A stretch of DNA of 64,000 nt, taken from positions 207,026 to 271,025 of the forward strand of contig NZ_QGDD01000007.1 in NCBI RefSeq assembly GCF_003160695.1, read 5' to 3'. Positions 18,916 through 27,451 of this stretch are shown piece by piece. The notes below the pieces were generated by a model. The model was not told the origin of the DNA. It saw only the letters and a list, made by a program, of their open reading frames with translations, and did no database searches. The stretch comes from Nocardioides silvaticus (GTDB taxonomy: Bacteria; Actinomycetota; Actinomycetes; Propionibacteriales; Nocardioidaceae). A program made the position numbers and the translations under genes. The first letter of the stretch is position 1. Every line of letters begins with the position of its first letter.

Positions 18916-19132
18916 TTCGTCTCTCGTGGCGGGTCGAATCGTCTGTCGTGGTGGGTTGATTCGTCTCTTGTGACCGTTGAGTCGTCCCTCGTGGTGCCAG
19001 GTGGGCGACAGCGACGAATCAACCCACCACAAGCGACGAATCAACCGACCACAAGGGAGGATTCAACCCACCACAAGGGACGAATCAACCCACCACAAGA
19101 CCCGATTCAACCCGCCACGAGACCCGATTCGA
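18912..19132. repeat. Array of 22-bp repeats in two opposed arms
   Basis: Ten units fill the whole gap between two convergent genes. Left arm, four units starting at 18912, 18934, 18956 and 18977, typified by TTGATTCGTCTCTCGTGG. Right arm, six units starting at 19001, 19023, 19045, 19067, 19089 and 19111, typified by CCCACCACAAG + CGACGAATCAA, the reverse complement of the left type. Two bases (18999-19000) separate the arms. All units are 22 bp except one of 21. The transcript of either strand could fold on itself, giving a bidirectional terminator; regularly spaced protein binding is the other reading. Confidence 0.9.
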
Positions 19133-19134
19133 CG

Positions 19135-20235
19135 TCAGGTCCAGTCGGGGTTCCAGCCCTCGACGGTGTCGGCGCCGCGGGCGGCGGGGCCGGTGTAGAC
19201 GGCAGACGGGCGGATCAGGCGGCCGGTGAGCTTCTGCTCGAGGATGTGAGCGGACCAGCCGCCGGTGCGGGCGCAGGTGAACATCGAGGTGAACATGTGG
19301 GCCGGGACCTCGGCGAAGTCGAGGACGATCGCGGCCCAGAACTCGACGTTGGTCTCGAGCACCCGGTCGGGGCGGCGCTCGCGGAGCTCGGCGAGGGCGG
19401 CCTTCTCCAGCGCTTCGGCCACCTCGTAGCGCGGCGCGCCCAGCTCCTTCGCCGTACGACGCAGGACGCGCGCGCGCGGGTCCTCGGCCCGGTAGACGCG
19501 GTGGCCGAAGCCCATCAGCCGCTCGCCGGAGTCGAGCAGGTTCTTCACGTACGCGCTGGCGTCGCCGGACTTCTCGACGTCCTCGATCATCCCGAGCACC
19601 CGGGAGGGGGCGCCGCCGTGGAGTGGGCCGCTCATCGCGCCGATCGCCCCGGACAGGGCGGCGGCGACGTCGGCGCCGGTCGAGGTGATGACGCGAGCGG
19701 TGAACGTCGAGGCGTTCATGCCGTGCTCGGCGGCCGAGGACCAGTAGGCGTCGATGGCGTGGGCGTGCTTGGGGTCGGCCTCGCCGCGCCACCGGATCAG
19801 GAACTTCTCCGCGAGGGTCTTGCCCTCGTCGACGAGCCGCTGGGGCACGACCGGCTCGTGGATGTCGCGGGCCGACTGGCCGGCGTACGCCAGCACCATG
19901 ACGGCCGCGCGGGCCAGGTCCTCGCGCACCTTCTCCGGCTCCGAGTCGTAGGTGTAGCGGATCCCGAAAGCCGGCGCGAGCATCGCGATCGCAGCCTGGA
20001 GGTCGACCCGCACGTCGCCGGTGTGCACCGGCAGCGAGAACGGCTCGGCCGGCGGCAGGCCGGGGGTGTACTTGCCGTCGATCAGCAGGCCCCAGACGTT
20101 CTCGAACGGCACCCGACCGACAAGATCCTCGATGTCGACCCCGCGGTAGCGGAGCGCGGAGCCCTCCTTGTCGGGCTCGGCGATCTGCGTCTCGAACGCG
20201 ACGACGCCCTCCAGTCCGTGGTGTACCTCAGGCAT
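19135..20235 (-). CDS. Citrate synthase (type 2-like)
   Basis: A 366-residue citrate synthase that condenses oxaloacetate and acetyl-CoA. Catalytic histidines are in EHGMNASTFT (about 172) and GPLHGGAPS (about 208), with GFGHRVYRAEDPRA (about 241) binding citrate and ETNVEFWAAIVL near the C-terminal aspartate region. The short chain is like CitA / 2-methylcitrate-synthase-type enzymes, so 2-methylcitrate synthase activity cannot be excluded. ATG 20235 is chosen for its GGAGATG ribosome site; an upstream in-frame start at 20277 adds a non-conserved tail. Divergent from pdxH. Confidence 0.9.
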   Translation of the reverse strand: MPEVHHGLEGVVAFETQIAEPDKEGSALRYRGVDIEDLVGRVPFENVWGLLIDGKYTPGLPPAEPFSLPVHTGDVRVDLQAAIAMLAPAFGIRYTYDSEPEKVREDLARAAVMVLAYAGQSARDIHEPVVPQRLVDEGKTLAEKFLIRWRGEADPKHAHAIDAYWSSAAEHGMNASTFTARVITSTGADVAAALSGAIGAMSGPLHGGAPSRVLGMIEDVEKSGDASAYVKNLLDSGERLMGFGHRVYRAEDPRARVLRRTAKELGAPRYEVAEALEKAALAELRERRPDRVLETNVEFWAAIVLDFAEVPAHMFTSMFTCARTGGWSAHILEQKLTGRLIRPSAVYTGPAARGADTVEGWNPDWT

Positions 20236-20281
20236 CGCATCTCCTTCGCTCGCAGAATCACCGGCATTCTGCCGCACCGAC

Positions 20282-20287
20282 TAGGTT
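20282..20287 (+). promoter_or_regulatory. -10 box of pdxH
   Basis: TAGGTT, 6 bases before the ATG at 20294. Confidence 0.6.
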
Positions 20288-20293
20288 CGGCCC

Positions 20294-20965
20294 ATGGCCG
20301 GTGTCGACGAGAGCGATCTTGCAGCCCTGCGCAGGGAGTACGGCGAGGTCGGGCTGACCGAGGACGGGGCGGACCCGGACCCGTTCGCGATGTTCCGCCG
20401 ATGGTTCGCCGACGCCCAGGCCGCCCCCGTGCACGAGCCGAACGCGATGATCGTCGCGACCGTCTCGCCTGACGGCCGGCCGGCCGCGCGAACGGTGCTG
20501 CTCAAGGGGCTGACCGACGACAGCGCCGGCGCCGACGGCGGGTTCGCGTTCTTCACCAACACCGCCTCCCGCAAGGGCGACGACCTCGCCCACGAGCCGC
20601 GCTGTGCGCTGCTCTTCCCCTGGCACCCGCTCGAGCGGCAGGTCCGCGTCGAGGGGGTGGCGTCGCGGTTGAGCGACGCCGAGGTCGCGTCGTACTTCGC
20701 CTCCCGCCCGCGCGGCGCCCAGCTCGCCGCCCACGCCTCGCCGCAGTCCCAGGTCGTCGCCGGCCGGGACGAGCTCACCGCCCGCTACGCGGAGGCGGAG
20801 GAGCGGTACGGCGAGGGCGAGGTCCCGGTGCCCCCGACCTGGGGCGGCTACCGGGTGCGACCGGAGAGCTTCGAGTTCTGGCAGGGCCGGTTCGCGCGGC
20901 TGCACGACCGGATCCGCTACCGCCGCACGGCGTCCGGCTGGGAGATCGACCGGCTCGCCCCCTGA
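20294..20965 (+). CDS. pdxH: Pyridoxamine 5'-phosphate oxidase
   Basis: A 223-residue FMN enzyme that oxidises pyridoxine/pyridoxamine phosphate to PLP. The FMN- and substrate-binding segments are seen: PNAMIVATVSPDGRPAARTV, LLKGLTDD, GFAFFTNTASRKGDDL, PRCALLFPWHPLERQVRVEG, SRPRGAQLAAHAS and the C-terminal WQGRFARLHDRIRY ... WEIDRLAP. Full length. It supplies the cofactor of SerC, found 7 kb upstream. Streptomyces also keeps pdxH beside a citrate synthase gene, so the divergent pair is conserved. Confidence 0.95.
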   Translation: MAGVDESDLAALRREYGEVGLTEDGADPDPFAMFRRWFADAQAAPVHEPNAMIVATVSPDGRPAARTVLLKGLTDDSAGADGGFAFFTNTASRKGDDLAHEPRCALLFPWHPLERQVRVEGVASRLSDAEVASYFASRPRGAQLAAHASPQSQVVAGRDELTARYAEAEERYGEGEVPVPPTWGGYRVRPESFEFWQGRFARLHDRIRYRRTASGWEIDRLAP

Positions 20966-20986
20966 GCCGAGGCGGCTACCCGTCGG

Positions 20987-22219
20987 TCAGGCCGCGGTCG
21001 CCCGGTCCGGGTTCCGCCGCTCGGTCGGGCAGACGTACCGGATCGGCGCCGAGGCCCGGACGCCGACCGGACTGATGATGGCGACCACGTCGCCGACGAC
21101 GGAGTCGTTGCCGGCGAAGGTCAGGTCGAACGCCGCCCGCAGCGTGTCGTCGCCGTCGTCGACCGAGACCGTCTGGCTGTGGGCGACCCGGCCGTCGGGC
21201 AGTCGCCACCGCACCTGGAGGTCGCCCTCGCCGCCGTCGACCACGATCGTGATCGCGACGTGCATCGACGCGTGCGGGCACTGGGCGTGCGGTGGGGTGA
21301 CCGAGACCGCGGCGCGCCGCACCTGCGGCGTCGTCGCGCCGGGGTCGCCCGCCGAGCTGCTCGGCGACAGCAGGAGGAAGGCGCCGCCGCCGGCCCCGGC
21401 GGCGACCAGCACGAAACCGGCCAGCACGACGAACGGCTCCATCACCTTGCGGACCAGCGTCCGGTCGCGCGTCGGCGGGCGCTGCCGCTGCCGCTCCTCG
21501 ACGCCGTCGGGGATGAAGCGGAGCGGGACCGCGGGCTCGGGCGGGGCGGCGAAGGTCGCGGGCATCGACGCCGGCCAGCTGCCGAGCCGGATGACTTCCG
21601 GTCGCTCGAGCGGCTCGGGCTCGAGCGGCTCGGGATCGAGTCGCTCGACCTCGACCAGCGGACGGAGGGTCGACGTCCAGGACTCTGTCGGCACCTCGGC
21701 GAGCGACTCGAGCAGGGCGTGGGGCGCTGGGCGCCGGCTGAGGTCTCCCTCCAGCGCGTCGGCGAGCACGGCGGCCGCAGCGCCGGGCGGGTCGGTGAGC
21801 AGGGCCGCGGCGAGCTCCGCGAACGCGTGGTTGTCCTCCTGCCGCGCGCGACCGCGGCCGTTGCGCTTCACGGTCGGCGGAGCGTCGGGGCGGGCGAGGG
21901 CGGCCCGGCCGTCGGGGAGGACGAGGACCGTCGCCGGGCGCAGGTCGCCGTGGCCGACGCCCGTGGCGTAGACCGCGTCGAGGGTGGCGGCCACGTCGCG
22001 CAGGGCACTGAGCGCGGCGACCGCCGGGAGCGGCGAGGTCGCGACCAGGTCCGCCAGGGTGAGCGCCGGCAGGTCGTCGGTGCGCAGGGTGGGCGTCGTG
22101 CCGTCCGGGTCCAGCTCCCAGGCAGCGACCGGGTCCGGCGTCGGGCGGTCGGCGTGGCGGGACGCGCTGCGGAGCCGTCGCAGCGTCTCTCGACCGGAAG
22201 AGGTGATCGCGGAGCTCAT
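20987..22219 (-). CDS. Membrane pseudokinase with extracytoplasmic C-terminal domain
   Basis: A 410-residue protein. Residues about 1-190 resemble the C-lobe of a Ser/Thr kinase: GVGHGDLRPATVLVL (about 86-100) replaces the HRDLKPxN loop, and no DFG or glycine loop is present, so it should be inactive. A Pro/Glu-rich linker (LEPEPLEPEPLE-like) leads to one span (VVLAGFVLVAAGAGGGAFLLL, about 262-282) and an exported domain of about 120 residues with two Cys (QCPHA, YVCPTE) and beta-strand patterns. A signalling or scaffold role is inferred. It converges on pdxH with a 21-base gap. Confidence 0.75.
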   Translation of the reverse strand: MSSAITSSGRETLRRLRSASRHADRPTPDPVAAWELDPDGTTPTLRTDDLPALTLADLVATSPLPAVAALSALRDVAATLDAVYATGVGHGDLRPATVLVLPDGRAALARPDAPPTVKRNGRGRARQEDNHAFAELAAALLTDPPGAAAAVLADALEGDLSRRPAPHALLESLAEVPTESWTSTLRPLVEVERLDPEPLEPEPLERPEVIRLGSWPASMPATFAAPPEPAVPLRFIPDGVEERQRQRPPTRDRTLVRKVMEPFVVLAGFVLVAAGAGGGAFLLLSPSSSAGDPGATTPQVRRAAVSVTPPHAQCPHASMHVAITIVVDGGEGDLQVRWRLPDGRVAHSQTVSVDDGDDTLRAAFDLTFAGNDSVVGDVVAIISPVGVRASAPIRYVCPTERRNPDRATAA

Positions 22220-22373
22220 TTTCGGGCAGGCCTTCGAGTGGGTTCCCTCCCGTAGGAGAACGGTAGGCGTCCGAGGCCACGGGTGGTGGGGAGTTTCATC
22301 GGTTCGTTACAGCGAAGTGACCGAAATCATCCGAGGCGGGTAACCGGTGCCTGGACGTCTCGTTCTGCTCTTC

Positions 22374-24101
22374 ATGGATGTACGACGCACGACGCGGCTG
22401 TTGGGTTGCCTGACCTCGGCCGCTGCGCTGGCAGCCTCGCTCCTCGCGACGGCCGCGACCGACGCCCGTGCCGTCGACCCGGAGCCGGTCGTCGTCCAGC
22501 AGGACTTCACCACCGCCGACGGCGTCGCCCTCCGCACCACCCTCACCAGCCAGGGACCGGTCGAGGCGCGGCCGACGGTCGTCGAGTTCTCGCCGTACGG
22601 CAACAACTCCCAGACCTTCTCCTTCGGCCCCGACTACAACTACCTGCTCGTGCAGATCCGCGGCACCGGCTCGAGCCGTGGCTCGTTCGACGCGCTCGGG
22701 CCGCGCACCCAGCGCGACGTGGTCGAGGTGCTGGAGTGGGCGTGCGCGGAGCCGTTCAGCGACGGCCGGCTCGCGCTCGCGGGTTTCTCGGCCAGCGCGA
22801 TCATGCTCTTCAACAGCTGGCACCAGGAGCTGCCGTGCGTCGAGGCCGCCGTGACCCGCTCCGGCACCCACGAGCTCTACCGCGACCTGCTGGTGCCCGG
22901 CGGCATCCAGAACCTGCTGCCCGGCGCCGGCGTGCTCGGCCTCATCGGCGCGCCGCTCGTCCTCCAGGGCGCCGACCGGGTCACCGACCCGCAGTCGGTG
23001 CTCGACGCGTTCTCCGGCATGTTCTCCACCGGCGTCAACGCCGGCCTCGCGCACCCCTCGCTCGACGCCTGGTGGCAGGAGCGCGGCTGGCGCGGCGACG
23101 CCAACGACATCCCGGTGCTGCTCATCGACGGGTTCTTCGACGTGGAGTCCCGCGGCGCGTTCGAGGCCTACCGGGCGCTTCGTGACGACGGCGCTCATCT
23201 GCTGCTGGCAGGCGCCCACGACGGCTACCCGGCCGGCACCGACGGTGGCGTCGCCGAGGCGAAGGCCTGGCTCGACCACCACGTGCTCGGGGTCGACAAC
23301 GGCGTGGAGACCCACCCGCGGGTGCAGCTGCTGATGTCGCAGGGCGACCGCATCGACTACCTGCGGGGTGATGTCCTGCGCCGCGACGCCGCGGACTGGC
23401 CGGTGCCCGGGACCGAGTGGGTGCCGCTCAACCTGGCGTCCGACCGGTCGCTCTCGCTGACCCGTCCGGCCCAGACCTCCACCCAGCGGTACGCGACGGT
23501 GCCGTCGATCCCGACCATGACCGACGTGCCGAACGCCGCGATCGTCGGCGCCGCCGGCCTCGACCTGCTCACCGGCCAGCTCCCGCTCCTCAACCAGGAC
23601 ACGCTCGCCGGGCTCACGGGGCTGACCTACACGACCGGGTCGCTGGGGAGCGACGTCGACCTGGCCGGCCCGCTGTCGTTCGAGGTGCCGCTGTCGACCA
23701 CGACGCCCGGCAGCGGGATCTGGGTCGTCCTCTCCGACGTCGCCCCGGACGGCAGCTCGCACCCGCTCACGGTCGGCCGGCTGTCGACGTCGTACCCCGG
23801 CGTGGCCGAGAGCAAGTCGCTCAAGGACGACCAGGGCACGATCGTGCAGCCGTACGGCGACTACACGAACCAGCAGCCCGCGAAGCCCCTGCAGGTGCGC
23901 GACTACAAGGTCGAGCTCTGGCCGGTCGGCAACCGGTTCGAGGCCGGCCACCGGATCCGCCTGACGATCGTCGGAACCTCCCTGGCCTCGCCGCTGTCGC
24001 TGCCCGCGCTGCACTCGATCCGCGTCGGCGGCCCCGACGGCGCCCGGCTGCTCGTCCCCGTCCTGCCCGGCAGCGACCTGCCGGCAGCGCTGGGCGGCTG
24101 A
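22374..24101 (+). CDS. Secreted S15/CocE-family hydrolase (X-prolyl dipeptidyl-peptidase-like)
   Basis: A 575-residue alpha/beta hydrolase with a signal peptide (LLGCLTSAAALAASLLATAA, after MDVRRTTR). VVEFSPYGNNSQTF and QIRGTGSSRGSFDALGPR are S15 signatures, the nucleophile Ser is in LALAGFSASAIM (about 138), the Asp in VLLIDGFFDVESRG (about 252) and the His in LAGAHDGYPAG (about 280). The C-terminal X-Pro jelly-roll follows (VDLAGPLSFEVPLSTTTPG). It should act outside the cell on peptides or esters. ATG 22374 is chosen over GTG 22347 because it starts the signal peptide properly. A large palindromic repeat starts 4 bases after its stop. Confidence 0.85.
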   Translation: MDVRRTTRLLGCLTSAAALAASLLATAATDARAVDPEPVVVQQDFTTADGVALRTTLTSQGPVEARPTVVEFSPYGNNSQTFSFGPDYNYLLVQIRGTGSSRGSFDALGPRTQRDVVEVLEWACAEPFSDGRLALAGFSASAIMLFNSWHQELPCVEAAVTRSGTHELYRDLLVPGGIQNLLPGAGVLGLIGAPLVLQGADRVTDPQSVLDAFSGMFSTGVNAGLAHPSLDAWWQERGWRGDANDIPVLLIDGFFDVESRGAFEAYRALRDDGAHLLLAGAHDGYPAGTDGGVAEAKAWLDHHVLGVDNGVETHPRVQLLMSQGDRIDYLRGDVLRRDAADWPVPGTEWVPLNLASDRSLSLTRPAQTSTQRYATVPSIPTMTDVPNAAIVGAAGLDLLTGQLPLLNQDTLAGLTGLTYTTGSLGSDVDLAGPLSFEVPLSTTTPGSGIWVVLSDVAPDGSSHPLTVGRLSTSYPGVAESKSLKDDQGTIVQPYGDYTNQQPAKPLQVRDYKVELWPVGNRFEAGHRIRLTIVGTSLASPLSLPALHSIRVGGPDGARLLVPVLPGSDLPAALGG

Positions 24102-24105
24102 GAGC

Positions 24106-24169
24106 GGATAGTCCCTGACGAAAAGCACCCGAAATCGCGGGATCGAGGTGCTTTTCGTCAGGGACTACC
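24106..24169. repeat. 65-bp-class palindromic repeat, intergenic copy
   Basis: Perfect 21-bp arms at 24109-24129 and 24147-24167 (AGTCCCTGACGAAAAGCACC and its complement, plus one base) around a 17-base loop. The same element, with 24-bp arms and a loop of equal length but different sequence, sits inside a coding gene at 37388-37452. The minus-strand stop codon of the GNAT gene (24165-24167) lies inside the right arm. The hairpin may act as terminator for both convergent genes. Confidence 0.9.
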
Positions 24170-25052
24170 TCGCCCGCCGCAACCGGTAGACCCCGCCGAT
24201 GACGCGGTAGCCGAGCTTCGCGTTGACGTGGCGGATGCCGGCGTTGCTCGCCTCGTTCATGGTGTGGCAGACGGTGGCACCCTTCTCGGCGGCGAGCAGG
24301 TGGCCGAGCTGCTTGAGCGAGAAGGCCAGGCCACGGCCGCGGAAGGACCGGCCCACGCCGGTGTAGGCGATGCCGAGCACGCCGTCCTTGACCTCGCCGA
24401 CGATGATCGCGGCGGGCTCTCCGTCGACCCGGGCGAGCGCGGCGAGCGGCGTGTCGACGCCTGCGGCGGTACGGCGGTAGTTCTCCAGCCGACTGACGAA
24501 CCCCTCGGCCGCCTCCGGGTTGGTCTGGCTGTCGACGAGCATCGCCTCGACCGCGTCCTCGTCGGGGAATCGCAGCGACGACACGTCCTCGAGGGTCACT
24601 CCCGGTCCGGGGTCGGGTGCCGGCAGGTCGACCAGGGGGAGCTCGGACTCGACGCCGTGCTGGGTGACCTGGAAGCCCCAGCCGCGCGCGATCGCGAGCG
24701 AGTCGTCCTCGGCGTCGTCGACGGCGGTGCCGATCGTGGTGACGTGGTCGGGGAGGTGGTCGACCATCGCCCGGAAGAGCGCCCCGCCGGCGCCCTTGCG
24801 CTCGTGGGCGCGGGCCACGGTGACGTGGATCATCGCGATGTCGGGCGGGAACCAGGTGCCGTGGACGGTGCTCGCCCAGCCGACCAGCTCGTCGCCGATG
24901 AACGCCGCCCGCGTCTCGAACAGGTCCAGGTCCTCGGAGTGCACGAACACCCACTCGGCCTGCGAACGGTGGGTCCGGGGCGACCGCGCGAGCTTCAGCT
25001 GCACGAACGCCTCCTGCAGCGAGGAGTCGCCCTCCCGGATCTCGACGGTCAT
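24165..25052 (-). CDS. GNAT N-acetyltransferase, probably two GNAT domains
   Basis: A 295-residue protein. The first domain has VTVARAHERKGAGGALFRAM (about 75-94), the acetyl-CoA loop. The second has YTGVGRSFRGRGLAFSLKQL (about 230-249), then VCHTMNEASNAGIRHVNAKLGYRVIGG, so both halves keep an acetyl-CoA motif. Double-GNAT enzymes of actinobacteria include mycothiol synthase-like and Eis-like types; nothing fixes the substrate here. TAGGAT 6 bases upstream supports the ATG at 25052. Its last codons and stop run into the palindromic repeat. Divergent from the TetR gene by 60 bases. Confidence 0.82.
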   Translation of the reverse strand: MTVEIREGDSSLQEAFVQLKLARSPRTHRSQAEWVFVHSEDLDLFETRAAFIGDELVGWASTVHGTWFPPDIAMIHVTVARAHERKGAGGALFRAMVDHLPDHVTTIGTAVDDAEDDSLAIARGWGFQVTQHGVESELPLVDLPAPDPGPGVTLEDVSSLRFPDEDAVEAMLVDSQTNPEAAEGFVSRLENYRRTAAGVDTPLAALARVDGEPAAIIVGEVKDGVLGIAYTGVGRSFRGRGLAFSLKQLGHLLAAEKGATVCHTMNEASNAGIRHVNAKLGYRVIGGVYRLRRAR

Positions 25053-25058
25053 GGGCGG

Positions 25059-25064
25059 ATCCTA
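25059..25064 (-). promoter_or_regulatory. -10 box of the double-GNAT gene
   Basis: TAGGAT on the minus strand, 6 bases before the ATG at 25052. Confidence 0.55.
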
Positions 25065-25078
25065 CGCGGAAAGCGGTT

Positions 25079-25098
25079 GTGAGTGAGCGCTCACTCAC
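25079..25098. promoter_or_regulatory. Perfect 20-bp palindrome, probable TetR operator
   Basis: GTGAGTGAGCGCTCACTCAC. Its right end lies one base from the -10 box TATGCT (25100-25105) of the tetR gene, covering the -35 to -10 spacer, so bound repressor would block the tetR-ABC-ABC operon. It is also 15 bases from the -10 of the divergent GNAT gene. GTGAGTGAGCGCTCACTCAC-like sites are typical for TetR-family repressors. Confidence 0.75.
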
Positions 25099-25112
25099 TT
25101 ATGCTGGCGATC

Positions 25113-25709
25113 ATGACGGAGCAGCGACGGGGCCGGGCCCGGCCGATGTCGCCGGAGGAGCGGCGCGAAGCCTTGATCACGGTCACCCGGCCGCTGCTCT
25201 ACCAGCACGGCCGGGCGGTCACGACGCGGTTGATCGCGGAGGCGGCCGACGTCGCGGAAGGGACGATCTTCCGCGTCTTCTCCTCCAAGGACGAGCTCGT
25301 CGACGCCACGATCGCCCGCGCGTTCGAGCCCGGTGACGTGCTCCAGCGGCTCGACGAGATCGACCGCGGGCTCCCGCTGCGGGACCGCCTGCTCGCGATG
25401 ACCGCCGTCCTCCAGCAGCGGTTCCTGGCGATCTTCGGGCTGATGCGCGCCGTGGGTGCGGTCGGACCGCCGGCACACCTGCACGACCGGCCCGAGATCG
25501 TCCACGGGCTGGAGGAGGTACGGCGACGTCTGCTGGCCCTCATCGAGCCCGACGCCGACCGCCTCCGGCTGCCACCGGAGCAGGTGCTGCACGTCTGGCG
25601 ACTGCTCACCTTCGCCGGCTCCCACCAGGAGATCGCCGACGGCGATCTGCTCACCCCCGACCAGATCGTCGACACCGTGCTCCGCGGCGTCGAGAGGAGC
25701 GGAGACTGA
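25113..25709 (+). CDS. TetR-family transcriptional repressor
   Basis: A 198-residue regulator. The N-terminal helix-turn-helix runs about 13-60 (ITVTRPLLYQHGRAVTTRLI, ADVAEGTIFRVFSSKDELVD); the C-terminal ligand domain is all helical. ATG 25113 is chosen because TATGCT lies 7 bases before it; the frame opens further upstream through the operator. Stop overlaps the ATG of the first exporter gene (ATGA). It is expected to repress its own operon through the palindrome at 25079-25098 and be released by an exporter substrate. Confidence 0.9.
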   Translation: MTEQRRGRARPMSPEERREALITVTRPLLYQHGRAVTTRLIAEAADVAEGTIFRVFSSKDELVDATIARAFEPGDVLQRLDEIDRGLPLRDRLLAMTAVLQQRFLAIFGLMRAVGAVGPPAHLHDRPEIVHGLEEVRRRLLALIEPDADRLRLPPEQVLHVWRLLTFAGSHQEIADGDLLTPDQIVDTVLRGVERSGD

Positions 25710-27451
25710 TGCTGCGCCGACTGCTCCGCGAGTACCTCTCGCCGTACCAGGGCTGGTTGACCGCGATCGTGCTGCTCCAGCTCACCGCGACGGTCGCGAT
25801 GCTCTACCTGCCGAGCCTCAACGCCGACATCATCGACAACGGCATCGCGCAGGGCGACACCGGCTACATCGTCCGCATCGGCGGGGTGATGCTCGCCGTC
25901 TCGCTGCTGCAGGCCGTGTGCTCGATGGCGTCGGCGTGGTACGGCAGCCAGGCCGCGATGGCGTGCGGCCGCGACCTGCGTGCCGCGGTGTTCAGTCGGA
26001 TCGGGACGTTCTCGAGCCGCGAGGTCGGGCGGTACGGCGCGCCCTCGCTGATCACGCGCGCGACCAACGACGTCCAGCAGGTGCAGATGCTCGCGATGAT
26101 GACCTGCCTGATGGCCGTCACGATCCCGATCATGATGATCGGCGGCGTCGTGATGGCGATGCGCGAGGACTTCGGGCTGTCGTGGCTGGTGGTCGTCGTC
26201 GTACCCGTGCTGATGGTCTGCATCGGCATCGTGGTCTCGCAGATGATCCCCGCGTTCCGCGCGGTCCAGGAGCGGCTCGACGACGTCAACCGGGTGCTCC
26301 GGGAGCAGATCACCGGCATCCGGGTGGTCCGCGCCTTCGTGCGCGAGCCCCTCGAGACCGAGCGGTTCGCCCGCTCGAACGACGACCTCACCGCGATGGG
26401 CGTGAAGGCCGGCCGGTGGATGGCTGCCATGTTCCCGCTGGTGATGGCGGTGTCGAACGTCGCCAGCGTCGGCGTGATCTGGTTCGGCGGCCACCGCGTC
26501 GACAACGGCCAGATGGAGGTCGGTGCGTTGACCGCGTTCCTGGCCTACCTGATGCAGATCCTGATGTCGGTGATGATGGGCACCTTCATGCTGATGATGG
26601 TGCCGCGGGCCTCGGTCAGCGCCGACCGGATCGCCGAGGTGCTCGACACCGACTCGACCATCGCGCCGCCGACCGACCCGGTGCGCGAGGTGACGCTCGC
26701 CGGCCACCTCGACCTCGAGGACGTCGGCTTCACCTACCCGGGCGCCGAGGCCCCCGTCCTCGACGGCATCTCGCTGACCGTGCGGCCCGGCCGCACCGTC
26801 GCGGTGATCGGCTCGACCGGCGCCGGCAAGACGACGCTGGTCAACCTGGTGCCGCGGCTGCTGGACGCGACGGCCGGCCGGGTCGTCGTCGACGGCGTCG
26901 ACGTCCGCGACCTCGAGCCGGAGCTGCTGTGGTCGCGCATCGGCCTGGTGCCGCAGCGGGCCTTCCTCTTCACCGGCACCGTCGCCTCCAACCTGCGCTA
27001 CGGCAACCCCGATGCCACCGACGAGGAGCTCTGGCGGGCCCTCGAGATCGCCCAGGCCACCGACTTCGTTCGCGCGATGCCCGAACAGCTCGGGGCGCCG
27101 ATCGTCCAGGGCGGCACCAACGTCTCCGGCGGCCAGCGGCAGCGGCTCGCGATCGCCCGGACGCTGGTACGACGACCGGAGATCTACCTCTTCGACGACG
27201 CGTTCTCGGCGCTCGACGTCGCCACCGACGCCCGGCTGCGGGCGGCGCTTCGGGCCGAGGTGATCGCGACCGGTGACGCCGCGGTCGTGATCGTCGGCCA
27301 GCGCATCGCGACCATCCGCGACGCCGACGAGATCATCGTGCTCGAGGACGGCCGGGTCGTCGGGCGCGGGACGCACGAGGAACTGCTGGCGGACAACCCG
27401 ACCTACCGGGAGATCGCCGCCAGCCAGGGGATCGCGGAGGTGGCGGCGTGA
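25709..27451 (+). CDS. ABC exporter half-transporter with degenerate ATP site
   Basis: A 580-residue fused membrane-ATPase protein. Six spans occupy about 15-300. ATPase: Walker A GSTGAGKTTLVNL (about 368-380), Q-loop in GLVPQRAF, signature VSGGQRQRLAIAR (about 472), Walker B IYLFDDAFSALD (about 491), H-loop lost or altered (VIVGQRIATIRDA has Gln where His is expected). The catalytic Glu after Walker B is Asp and the H-loop His is Gln, so this subunit carries the weak site of a heterodimer. Partner is the next gene (GTGA overlap). Likely a multidrug or lipid exporter. Confidence 0.92.
   Translation: MLRRLLREYLSPYQGWLTAIVLLQLTATVAMLYLPSLNADIIDNGIAQGDTGYIVRIGGVMLAVSLLQAVCSMASAWYGSQAAMACGRDLRAAVFSRIGTFSSREVGRYGAPSLITRATNDVQQVQMLAMMTCLMAVTIPIMMIGGVVMAMREDFGLSWLVVVVVPVLMVCIGIVVSQMIPAFRAVQERLDDVNRVLREQITGIRVVRAFVREPLETERFARSNDDLTAMGVKAGRWMAAMFPLVMAVSNVASVGVIWFGGHRVDNGQMEVGALTAFLAYLMQILMSVMMGTFMLMMVPRASVSADRIAEVLDTDSTIAPPTDPVREVTLAGHLDLEDVGFTYPGAEAPVLDGISLTVRPGRTVAVIGSTGAGKTTLVNLVPRLLDATAGRVVVDGVDVRDLEPELLWSRIGLVPQRAFLFTGTVASNLRYGNPDATDEELWRALEIAQATDFVRAMPEQLGAPIVQGGTNVSGGQRQRLAIARTLVRRPEIYLFDDAFSALDVATDARLRAALRAEVIATGDAAVVIVGQRIATIRDADEIIVLEDGRVVGRGTHEELLADNPTYREIAASQGIAEVAA

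Noticed and set aside
18912..19132. CRISPR array
   Set aside because: Units are directly adjacent without unique spacers, diverge strongly, and change orientation; no cas genes are near.
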